Assembly (NCBI GenBank): GCA_000231825.2
Contig: JH720382.1
Coordinates: 62,001-126,000 of the forward strand
Direction of reading: 5' to 3'
Length of the DNA stretch: 64,000 nt
From: Tetrahymena elliotti 4EA
Lineage: Eukaryota; Ciliophora; Oligohymenophorea; Hymenostomatida; Tetrahymenidae
The translations under genes and the position numbers were made by a program. The notes under the pieces were generated by a model, which was not told the origin of the DNA, searched no databases, and saw only the letters and a list, made by a program, of their open reading frames with translations. Each line of letters opens with the position of its first letter. Within the stretch, counting starts at the first letter, position 1. Of the stretch, positions 25,217 through 34,264 are shown piece by piece.

Positions 25217-25630
25217 GCTTAAAATATAAATTGTATAAACTAATTAAATATTAAAATTTTAAGTTTAGTCTATTTCAAAAATATTTTGACTTTTCTTATT
25301 AAGATAATTATGGTAGACAACTCAGTCACAAAGAAATAGTCTATACTCTAAATCTTTTATTTAAGATTATTTTTAAGAGTTCATGATTTTGAGCAGAAAT
25401 AATCAAATAATTGTACTAATTTTTTTTTCCTTAAAAGCTTGTTAGATTTTAAAAAACAAAATTGAAATTAAAAATGTTTGTATTATAGTTTTCTGCTTTT
25501 TTTAGAAGTTTATTAGAATATTTTATCTTATAAATCAAATATCTAAAGTATTTAATTAAAAGTTGATTTTTGTAAAATAAAAAAAGTTGATTTTTGTAAA
25601 AATAAAAAAAGTAGATTTAATAGTTGAATA
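25217..25630. other. Spacer between U2-like gene 1 and the LRR gene
   Basis: AT-rich spacer that probably holds divergent promoters. A 23-base unit beginning agttgatttttgtaaaa is duplicated in tandem at about 25561-25608. No gene was seen. Confidence 0.55.
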
Positions 25631-28600
25631 ATGGAAGCAAAAGCTATTTAAATATACAGTTAACTTGCTTACCTATGCTAAATTAGCAAGGAACACGTCT
25701 TTAAATTTATGAGCAATTTGTAAAAGTCTCATCCTGAAATATCAAAATTAGAGTATTTTGAAAGCAGTGACTTCTCATTGACATTAAAAGGATATAATGA
25801 TCAAAATGGTTAAGAATTAGCAATAAAATTTTATCTACTAGAATAGAATCAATCTAATTTATCTAATGGTAAGTATAACATAGTTTATTTAAAGTAAATT
25901 TAGTACATACTTACTAATTTATCTCCTAAACTAAAATATCGTCAACCAATCTTGAATTTGTTTTAAATTAGATTAGTTATGATCATAATAATGTATGTAT
26001 TTTAAGTGATTAAGTTTATTTATGAGCATAATGCTTTCCCTGATAAAAAAAACTTTCAAAAAATAATTGGTTTTTTAATGAGTTTATTTTTAAAAACATT
26101 AAGAATTTGAATTATCTTAGATAGAAAATGAATAAAGTTCTAAATAATTGCTGGCTCAAGTTGATTTTGAAAAGGCTACAATAAGGATATATAATTTTTA
26201 TGATTGTAATTAGATTTGATATTTGGATTTACAATTTTTTATTAATTAATTTTTAATTTTGAATAATTAGATATGTATTCTGAAAAACTTGTTGACAAAA
26301 TTAAGGTAATCATTTCATTTTCCATCACATATTAGAGTTTATTTTTAAAAATAAAAGTTCTTCTAACTAAAAGATTAAGAATTAGAATATATTTAGAATT
26401 TAAAATTTTACTTTTACAAAAGTGACATTCAATAAATGGATAACATAGTCTAAAAGTTGTAAATATGCTAAAGGATAAAAAAATTAAATTTATAAGTAGA
26501 GTAAGGATATTAATTTACTTTTCTAAAAATATGTAAAGTTTATATTTTATTTTCTTAATATAAGTTAGATAAAAGCAGAGCAGTTTAAACAAATTTTATA
26601 AGTCGTATCTCAGTATAAGCATTTGTCCGATTTATAAATAAATATGTAAATTTTACAAAAATAAAAAAACTTAAAAAAAATCTTCTTCTTAGAATTAACT
26701 TAGATAAAACTGACATTTTATAGTCATTTAATGAATTGACTTCACTAACATCTTTAGAATAAGTTTTCTTTGAATGCATGTAATCTTAAGTTATTGCTTC
26801 AATAATCTTAAAATTATCTAACCATTTGGATTTTGTTAAAAAGGAATGATGAATAATAAATTATTGGTGTGTTAAATTTGCTAAAGTGTTAAAACAATTT
26901 GAAATAAGTTCATTTATAGTTTTAGTAAAATAATATTCTTTATTACAAATTTTTTTAACAAAAAATTAATTAATTAATTCATAAATTATTTTACACATAA
27001 AAAGTAAAAACTTAGGCTATGCATAAGTAAAAGAATTAGGATAAATATTATAAGACCATAAATAAATTTAATCTATTCACATTGAATTAGAGTAAAACTT
27101 TTTCAAATGAATTTATTTTATTTATTCATTAAATATATAAAAAGAAAAACAGAATTAGATTACGAAAAATATCAAATGATTATGGAATCCCTCTAAAGAT
27201 GCTAAAATCTTAGATCATTAAAATTAAATTTATAGTAATTATTATTTTCTTAAAACGCTATTTAATATTTTTTTCTTTTGAAGTTAAAATTGTTTCTCAA
27301 TAGAAGAATAGAAAAACAAACATATAACAGAACAAAAAGAATAATTCAGCTTTAATAGCTTAGAAGAATTTTATTTCAGTTTAGGGTAAAAAAATAAAAT
27401 AATATTTTTAATTTAAATTTATTTTGTTACAAGGTTCAATCAATTAATTGAGTAAGGTATGTAAGATATAGAAACTTATATATGTGGTTGCTAAAATTTA
27501 AAAAGACTTACCCTCAATTTACAGGAGATAGTGTAATTTAACTTTAATTCTAATTTTATGTTTGAATTTATCATTTAATTAATAAGATTTGATGATTAAG
27601 ATAGGATTAAGTTGGCTTAGCTTCTTGCCAAATCTTTGTAGAATTGTTAAAAAATTGAAAGTTTAAATCTAAATTTACTGTAAACTTACCGATTTGTTCA
27701 TAAAAATTAATAATTAAATCATTAAAATTGTAAAAAGTAACAACAAAATAGGCCCAAAAGGACTTTTTGAGCTTTCTTAAGGTATAGAATAATGTTCTAA
27801 TATCAGTTCTCTCATTTTAATATTGTCGTAAGATAAGGCTTGAAGAATATATGAATAATTATTTTTTATTTTTTTTATAAAAGGAGAAATAATTTAAATG
27901 ATAATCTTAATATAGAGTTTTTTGGTATTTGTCTTTCTAAGTTGTTGAAATTAGTTAAATTAACAATCGACTTTAAGTAAATAAATTTAAATCTATTGAT
28001 CTAAATAAATATATTTAAAGTGGGAACATAATGTCTCATGTTGGAGCAGATTATTTGAGTAAAGGTTTATCAAACTGTAAATAACTTAAAGAACTCACAT
28101 TAAAATTGGAGTAAAATAAAACAAATTAAATGATTCAAATAAGCTTAATGAAGATTTTTATTTAAAAAATTTAAAAAGTTAGAGTAATCTTGGCAAATAA
28201 GGTGTTGAATCATTAGGAACTTGTATAGGTCAGCTTTCTAATTTGGCAACACTATTTGTTTAGGTTAAGTAAGATAAAAAATATTTTGATAAAGATTGAC
28301 ATTTTATATGTATGAAAAGGAAAAATGACATTACAGATGATGGATTAATTTAATTTGGTGAAAGAATATCTAAGTGTAATAATTTAAGAAGCTTAAATCT
28401 TTACCTCGTGTATATTTTAAGATAAAAATTTAAAAATAAATCATTTTATTTTTAATTAGTGATAATTCTTTAACTGCCGAAGGACTTGAATAATTTTTTA
28501 AATATTTGACTTATTTAAAATCACTTCTTGATTTAACTCTTAACTTTTAGTAAATAAATAACTTACAAGAAAATAAAATTTAATTTTTTTTTGAATTGAA

Positions 28601-28775
28601 TAAAGCAAAAATAAAATCGATATTCCATAGTTATTTACACATAAAAGTAGTATTTACAAGTTTTCTAATGTTAGAAAACTTTATCTTTCATTTAAGTAAG
28701 AATTTCTATCAAAAATATTAATTAATTTACTAATTTTAAAACATAAAGTTGGGACCAAAGCATGAAAAAATATGA
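25631..28775 (+). CDS. Multi-exon LRR (ribonuclease-inhibitor-like) protein, model incomplete
   Basis: The first exons fit well: 25631-25868, 26104-26205, 26271-26305 and a fourth from 26358, starting MEAKAIQIYSQ. Downstream, many short in-frame blocks match the ciliate LRR pattern IGxxGxxxLxxxLxxCxxLxxLxLxL. Examples are SLQRCQNLRSLKLNL near 27180-27235, GPKGLFELSQGIEQC near 27750, GADYLSKGLSNCKQL near 28040, QGVESLGTCIGQL near 28200 and GLIQFGERISKCNNL near 28345. Introns of 30-100 bases separate them, and I did not resolve every junction. The end is set at a TGA after the last open stretch and may be early or late. Such LRR proteins form a large ciliate family of unknown role. The gene lies on the opposite strand between two U2-like RNA genes. 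A split into two genes is possible. Confidence 0.6.
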
Positions 28776-29335
28776 AACATAAATAAAAAAACTCCATCAT
28801 TTAATAGATGGAATAGTTACAAATTGAAAAACTCAAATTATTAATCATCCTCCGGAGAAATTAAATTATTAAATTGATTGTAAAAATATGTTTTTATTGA
28901 TCTAATCTTCTATTTTTAAATAAATTACATAATTTAAGTAAAAATACCATGATATTCCTCATTCATTTTCCCCTTACATTTCGAAAATATTAAGTTTTAT
29001 TGGTTTTTCTTTTTGTTTTATTGTAAAATAAATTTATTGAAATTGTTGAGAGTAAATTTATCAATTAAAAGACAAAATTTTTATGAAAAAAGGTGAGTGC
29101 TAAATTTCTAATTAGCTTTCAATTTTGAAATTAAATTAACATAAGTAAATTTTGTTTTAAAATAGCAAACAAAGCTATTTAGTTTAATTTTAATCTTCTT
29201 GGTTATTTTGTATTTAAATATTAAATACTCTTTTTGTTTTGATTTGTATTGGAGCTAAGATAATAAATCTAATTATTTACTTAGAGCTATCATTTTTAAA
29301 AAGATTTTAAAAAGAATAAAGAATCATAATTTTTG
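28776..29335. other. Intergenic AT-rich spacer
   Basis: Lies between the end of the LRR gene and the 3' element of the second U2-like RNA gene. No other feature was recognised. Confidence 0.55.
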
Positions 29336-29349
29336 TTTGATTAATTTAG
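29336..29349 (-). terminator. Putative snRNA 3'-end element of U2-like gene 2
   Basis: Plus-strand tttgattaatttag, a one-base variant of the element that follows the other U2-family genes, directly downstream of the RNA. Confidence 0.6.
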
Positions 29350-29352
29350 AAT

Positions 29353-29539
29353 GTGATAGCTGCTTAATGGAATGTGCAAACCAACAGCAACTCTATTGGG
29401 ACAAGGGCAAGCCTCTAGTTTATCCAACCCCTAAGAAAAATTAATGTGAAAATGTCTCTAGTGGATGAGACACTATCAGTTTTCACACTGATAAGAGCAG
29501 ATACTACAATCGATCTCAGCTTTTACGCCGAGAAGGACA
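29353..29539 (-). ncRNA. Divergent U2-like snRNA, copy 2
   Basis: Minus strand, about 187 nt. It shares the redesigned stem-loop I (CUCGGC-GUAAAA-GCUGAG, fully paired) and the stem II hairpin UGUCUC...GAGACA with the other divergent copies. It keeps GUAGUAUCUG and the Sm site. It differs in CUGCUCUUAUC after the branch-recognition segment. Stem-loop IV pairs less well, because the arms around UUUGCACAUU contain mismatches. It is therefore the most eroded of the three paralogs and could be at an early pseudogene stage, although its promoter and 3' elements are intact. Ends are set by alignment to the other copies. Confidence 0.8.
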
Positions 29540-29591
29540 AAGTTCTTTGTTTTGCAAAAAATTTTTGTTTATATGAAAATTAGAGAAGTTC

Positions 29592-29605
29592 AATTTTATG
29601 GGTTT
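29592..29605 (-). promoter_or_regulatory. Putative proximal sequence element of U2-like gene 2
   Basis: Plus-strand aattttatgggttt, identical to the block before copy 1 and 53-66 bases from the RNA start. Confidence 0.75.
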
Positions 29606-30228
29606 TTTGAATTATTAATAAATTACTACTTAGTAAATTTTTTCTTTTAAGAGTACTTAATAATCTACTTCAATAATTTAAAATAGAAAAGTAATTTGAT
29701 AATTTATTTTTCTCAAGTAAATTTCGCTTGCGTAGTCAAATAAAATAAAAAGTGGATATTAATTTACAGAATTTATGAAAGAAAGTTATTTAACAAATCA
29801 AACTAAATTTTATAAGATTACAAAAAATGACTTTCATAAATTCTTTTCATTAGATATTACCTATTTTTAATTTTAAAAATTTTACAATAATATTAACAAA
29901 TATTTAATTAAAATCAAAAAACTATCTCATTTGATTATTGGAAAATTTAAATATTGTCTTTCAAGGAATTTCATGAACTCTTGGTCATGAAACAAAAAAC
30001 GTTTAAAAATAGAAATTAAGACTTAAAAATATGAATGTTTAACAGGGAAATAATTATATTACTTTATGTTTTTTAAAAATTTTTTTTCATTTTGTTAAAC
30101 AAATATTTTCTTGTAAACTAATGAGGTAGTTTTATTTTAAGAAGTTAAACTAATTATTTAATTTTTATTTGCAGTATATTTTTAAATAAATTATTTTTTG
30201 CCAAAAGAAAAAGAAATCATCTTTTTTG
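29606..30228. other. Spacer between U2-like genes 2 and 3
   Basis: About 620 bases of AT-rich sequence with no recognisable gene. It contains a tttcaaggaatttcatgaa-like near-inverted repeat around 29960 of unknown meaning. Confidence 0.5.
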
Positions 30229-30242
30229 TTTGATTAATAAAG
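30229..30242 (-). terminator. Putative snRNA 3'-end element of U2-like gene 3
   Basis: Plus-strand tttgattaataaag immediately past the RNA 3' end, matching the element in the sister genes at most positions. Confidence 0.6.
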
Positions 30243-30244
30243 AA

Positions 30245-30433
30245 TGGGATAGCTGCTTTTTGGATATGTGCAAACCAAAAGAAACTCTATTGGGACTAGG
30301 GCAAGCCGCTAGTTTCTCCAACCCCTAAGAAAAATTAATGTGAAAATGTCTCTAGTGGATGAGACACTATCAGTTTTCACACTGATAAGAACAGTTACTA
30401 TATTCGATCTCAGCTTTTACGCCGAGAAGGACA
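30245..30433 (-). ncRNA. Divergent U2-like snRNA, copy 3, altered branch-recognition segment
   Basis: Minus strand, about 189 nt. It shares the divergent stem-loop I and stem II of copies 1 and 2, the Sm site and a well-paired stem-loop IV (CUUUUGG/CCAAAAAG around UUUGCACAUAU). The segment that recognises the intron branch site reads AUAUAGUAACUG, where canonical U2 and copies 1 and 2 have UGUAGUAUCUG. The invariant GUAGUA hexamer is therefore AUAGUA. If expressed, this RNA would pair best with branch sites ending in U rather than C. Other changes are the stem III loop GCGGC and CUAGCGG. Promoter and 3' elements are present. Confidence 0.82.
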
Positions 30434-30486
30434 AAGTTCTTCGTTTAGCAAAAGAGTCTCTCTTAATATTAAAATCCTATTAATAT

Positions 30487-30500
30487 AACTTTATGGGTCT
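30487..30500 (-). promoter_or_regulatory. Putative proximal sequence element of U2-like gene 3
   Basis: Plus-strand aactttatgggtct, a two-base variant of the shared block, 54-67 bases from the RNA start. Confidence 0.7.
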
Positions 30501-31621
30501 GTTATTTTAAGTTAACTAATTTGATTATCTATTTCAAAATTAGATAATCTTAAAAGAATATTTATTTAATTTGATAGTTTACTAAATTAAAATAGAAGAA
30601 TTCCTAATAAAATACTTTATATATCAGAAGTTGTAGCTAAGTGGTTATCAATGTATAATGATATAAATTTGGTATTATAAACTTTTTTTATCATAGCAAA
30701 TAAAGGTCTTTTAAAAAATATTTCAAATAATAAAAATTGGTTGAAAATTTTTGGGTTTTAATTTCTAGATTTCAATTTGAAAAATCAGAATAAGAGGTAT
30801 AACTACCTTTAATACTAGCATAATTAATCTAAATTATTAAAATATTCAAAATTTAAAAATAAACCTGACTTAAAATAATTTTACTTTTTCATGTTTTGAA
30901 AACTAATAACAAAAATAAAAGAAATAATACAATAGCTATTTATAAACTAGTTGAGCTTTCATCAGTGTTTTAGAATTACTCAACTGTTTAAAGGGTTTTT
31001 TATTTAATTAATTTTTTTTTATCAACACAAATTTATGATTTTTTAGAAAGAAAAGATAAGTAGTAAAAAATAAACTTCATAATTTATAAATAAAATATAA
31101 TATTCTTTTGAATTTTTTATTTTAGATAAAGATTTGGGATTATTTTTTATAGGCTATGGAAAATTGTTAATTTATCTTTTTATTTAAAATCTTTCCTATT
31201 GTTGAAATATGAAAATCCATTTCAAATTATAGAATTTATAGAAAAATTTTCATATTTAAATATAAGATTTTAGTAAATTATTAGAGAACTATGTAGTTAA
31301 TAATTATAAAGTATCTAATTAAAATTGGTAAAGGTAATGAAACTAGCTGTTAAAGAATATAATCTTTTTAAATCCTTTTAAATTTAATAAAGTTTTATTC
31401 TGATTTGACTTTAAAATATATTAAAAAATTAATTTATGAATATATTCTTTTTCAAAACAACTAAAAATTATTTGTTTGTATTAAGTTTTTTTCATTTTAT
31501 TGATCTATTTCAATTAGGATTTTTATAAGATATTTGATAGACAATATAATAAAATATAATTTATATTCGATATATCATTTTTGTTTATAGATAATAATAA
31601 GAGAGAAAAAGAAGTTTTTTG
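30501..31621. other. Spacer between U2-like gene 3 and canonical U2
   Basis: About 1.1 kb of AT-rich sequence. A tRNA A-box-like string occurs at 30634 without a B box. No gene was recognised. Confidence 0.5.
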
Positions 31622-31635
31622 TTTGATTAATTAAG
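31622..31635 (-). terminator. Putative snRNA 3'-end element of canonical U2
   Basis: Plus-strand tttgattaattaag, identical to the element after divergent copy 1, just downstream of the U2 RNA. Confidence 0.65.
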
Positions 31636-31639
31636 GGGA

Positions 31640-31836
31640 GGTGGTCAGGGGTAGCCGCTCCTTAGTAGCGTGCAGGCTAAGGGCAACCGCGTCGGGACTA
31701 GGGCAAGCCACTAGTGAATCCGACCCCTGTGAAAAATTAATGTGAAACCACATGTCCCTAGTAGGGACAGTATCAGTTTTCACACTGATAAGAACAGATA
31801 CTACACTTGATCTTAGCCAAAAGGCCGAGAAGGTAT
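31640..31836 (-). ncRNA. U2 spliceosomal snRNA
   Basis: Minus strand, about 197 nt. The 5' portion AUACCUUCUCGGCCUUUUGG, continuing CUAAGAUCAAGUGUAGUA, is nearly the universal U2 5' domain. It holds the residues that pair with U6 and the GUAGUA segment that recognises the branch site. Stem II (CAGUGUGAAAACUG, then UGUCCC...GGGACA), the Sm site AUUAAUUUUUCAC, stem III (GUCGG...CCGAC) and stem IV (CCUUAG...CUAAGG around a UGCAC loop) follow in the standard order. The 3' end is approximate. The 5' flank with its promoter is missing because an assembly gap begins 12 bases upstream of the RNA. Confidence 0.95.
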
Positions 31837-31848
31837 GAAAGTTCCTCG

Positions 31849-32624
31849 NNNNNNNNNNNNNNNNNNNNNNNNNNNNNNNNNNNNNNNNNNNNNNNNNNNN
31901 NNNNNNNNNNNNNNNNNNNNNNNNNNNNNNNNNNNNNNNNNNNNNNNNNNNNNNNNNNNNNNNNNNNNNNNNNNNNNNNNNNNNNNNNNNNNNNNNNNNN
32001 NNNNNNNNNNNNNNNNNNNNNNNNNNNNNNNNNNNNNNNNNNNNNNNNNNNNNNNNNNNNNNNNNNNNNNNNNNNNNNNNNNNNNNNNNNNNNNNNNNNN
32101 NNNNNNNNNNNNNNNNNNNNNNNNNNNNNNNNNNNNNNNNNNNNNNNNNNNNNNNNNNNNNNNNNNNNNNNNNNNNNNNNNNNNNNNNNNNNNNNNNNNN
32201 NNNNNNNNNNNNNNNNNNNNNNNNNNNNNNNNNNNNNNNNNNNNNNNNNNNNNNNNNNNNNNNNNNNNNNNNNNNNNNNNNNNNNNNNNNNNNNNNNNNN
32301 NNNNNNNNNNNNNNNNNNNNNNNNNNNNNNNNNNNNNNNNNNNNNNNNNNNNNNNNNNNNNNNNNNNNNNNNNNNNNNNNNNNNNNNNNNNNNNNNNNNN
32401 NNNNNNNNNNNNNNNNNNNNNNNNNNNNNNNNNNNNNNNNNNNNNNNNNNNNNNNNNNNNNNNNNNNNNNNNNNNNNNNNNNNNNNNNNNNNNNNNNNNN
32501 NNNNNNNNNNNNNNNNNNNNNNNNNNNNNNNNNNNNNNNNNNNNNNNNNNNNNNNNNNNNNNNNNNNNNNNNNNNNNNNNNNNNNNNNNNNNNNNNNNNN
32601 NNNNNNNNNNNNNNNNNNNNNNNN
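31849..32624. other. Assembly gap of 776 N
   Basis: Unsequenced bases lie between two nearly identical U2 genes. The gap starts 12 bases upstream of one U2 start and ends inside the next U2, as expected when near-identical tandem copies defeat assembly. The size is an estimate of the assembly. More U2 copies may be hidden. Long X-filled frames across it are artefacts. Confidence 0.95.
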
Positions 32625-32700
32625 GTAGGGACAGTATCAGTTTTCACACTGATAAGAACAGATACTACACTTGATCTTAGCCAAAAGGCCGAGAAGGTAT
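32625..32700 (-). ncRNA. U2 spliceosomal snRNA, second copy, 3' part in assembly gap
   Basis: Only the first 76 nt, read on the minus strand, are visible. They are identical to the corresponding part of the U2 at 31640-31836, including AUACCUUCUCGG, GUAGUA and the start of stem II. The 12 bases just upstream of the RNA (gaaagttcctcg on the plus strand) are also identical to the other copy. The two RNA starts are 864 bases apart, counting the gap. Confidence 0.93.
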
Positions 32701-32751
32701 GAAAGTTCCTCGAAGAAAGGTTTATGTTTTATATAGCAAAATTAATTCTAA

Positions 32752-32765
32752 AATTTTATGGTTTT
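32752..32765 (-). promoter_or_regulatory. Putative proximal sequence element of U2
   Basis: Plus-strand aattttatggtttt, 52-65 bases upstream of the second U2 copy. It is the canonical-U2 version of the block found before the three divergent copies. Confidence 0.75.
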
Positions 32766-33070
32766 CCCCAAAAAGATTATAATTCACAAATTAATGAAAT
32801 TAATTAAAGATTTGAAAAATTAATTAGAAAAAAAGATATTTTTTAATTATAAAAAATCTGAAAATTCTATTACAAAATTATGCAATAAAGTTTATTGATT
32901 TGCTAAATAATCCATTTAAAAAGATTTCGAAATTATAAATTATAAAAGTGAATAAACTATTATAATTTTTGCATTATTAATAATAATCAAAATTTGTAGG
33001 TTATAGTTATTAATTATTATTAAATTTACTGATTTCAATTAATAGTTAAAATTTTTGAGTCTAGGACTAT
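32766..33070. other. Intergenic AT-rich spacer
   Basis: About 300 bases between the U2 promoter and a divergent protein gene. Nothing was recognised beyond presumed promoter DNA. Confidence 0.5.
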
Positions 33071-34264
33071 ATGAGTAAAAAAGAAAAGAGAAAGTATTCT
33101 TCTCACTTTACACAATTGTAGGAAGATAAGCATTTAGATGATTAAATAGATGAATTTCTTTTATAAGAAAAGTTGGATGAAGAGAGGTCAAAAGATCTTA
33201 GAGAGGAGCTTAATGAATAAGAAGAATAATATTTAACATACTTAGAATAAAGGCTTAAAGAAACAGAAAATAGGATTATAGAAACATAAAATTTAGTTAA
33301 TAACAGAAATATAAAAGACCAAGTTGAATTAAAATAGATAAAAGAACTTAATAGTAGGATAGACAAGTTGATTGAACAAAAAGAGTAAGAAAAATCAAGG
33401 TTTCTTACTTAAGATTTGAATGAAAATGTGAAAGAATACATATTTAAGTTACAAGAAGAAAACAAAAGATTAAATGAGGAAAGAAACTCATTCGAAATTA
33501 AATATCTTCTGAGAAACAAGTAGATATAGATACTTATCAGAGAGATTAAACTTTATAAAAGAAATGACAAGTATTTCTAAGATGTAATTATGAACAAGGA
33601 AAAATAAATAAAAGACAATGCAAAATAATTAAATAGGTTTCAAGTAGAATCTAATGATGCTTTGAGGCGTATTGAGTTTATTGAAAAAAATAGGCAAAAA
33701 AATATAATTTAGCTTCCTAAAATGGAGAAGTAAGTAGAACCACAAATCGAAAATGATCCATATAATTTTTGGAGATAAGACATTCTTTCAGATGTGGTTT
33801 AAAATTTATCTAAAAAACATCAAAAAGTTAACAGTTTAAAAGATATAATACCACATGAAGATTTGTGGGTAATAGAGTAAGAAAAGGGTAAAAAGAAAAT
33901 AGATGGAATAGATGCAGAAAAAACCTATGCAGAAGCTCCAGAAACTCTATATTAAATGCCTCATAGAATTTAGTCATCAAAAGTAAACTTAAATGATGCA
34001 TAAATGCAAGAAGTTACTAATCTTCCTATAAAACCATAGACTTCTTAACCATAAGGAAATACATATCAAAATTCTTAAAATATAATATCAGTTTAAGATC
34101 AATATTATAACTAAAATTCTTAAAATAGTATTTTTTAGGCTAACTAAGAGTCACAAAACAATTTCCCTTCAAAAACATCCATAAAATCTAATTAATATTA
34201 TGATGACCCTAACGATATAACAAATTAATATCAAAAATATTAATACAATAAAAAAAAGAGATGA
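33071..34264 (+). CDS. Coiled-coil protein, 397 aa
   Basis: A single frame runs from ATG 33071 to TGA 34262-34264. Residues 1-20 are basic. From about 20 to 215 the chain is dominated by Glu, Lys, Gln, Arg and Leu in heptad-like spacing, a long coiled coil with no Pro. Residues 215-290 contain NDPYNFWRQDILSDVVQNL and HEDLWVIEQEKGKKK, the least repetitive part and the best seed for a search. The last 100 residues are Gln/Asn/Ser/Tyr-rich. There is no signal peptide, membrane helix or enzyme motif. The composition suggests a structural or cytoskeletal role, which is inference only. The gene is transcribed away from the U2 cluster. Confidence 0.88.

Noticed and set aside
30634..30644. tagctaagtgg, resembling a tRNA A box
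   Set aside because: No B box at the expected distance and no cloverleaf can be folded.
31631..32674. Long reading frames of 270-340 codons on both strands across the N run
   Set aside because: They consist of undetermined bases inside an assembly gap; the flanking residues translate U2 RNA genes.
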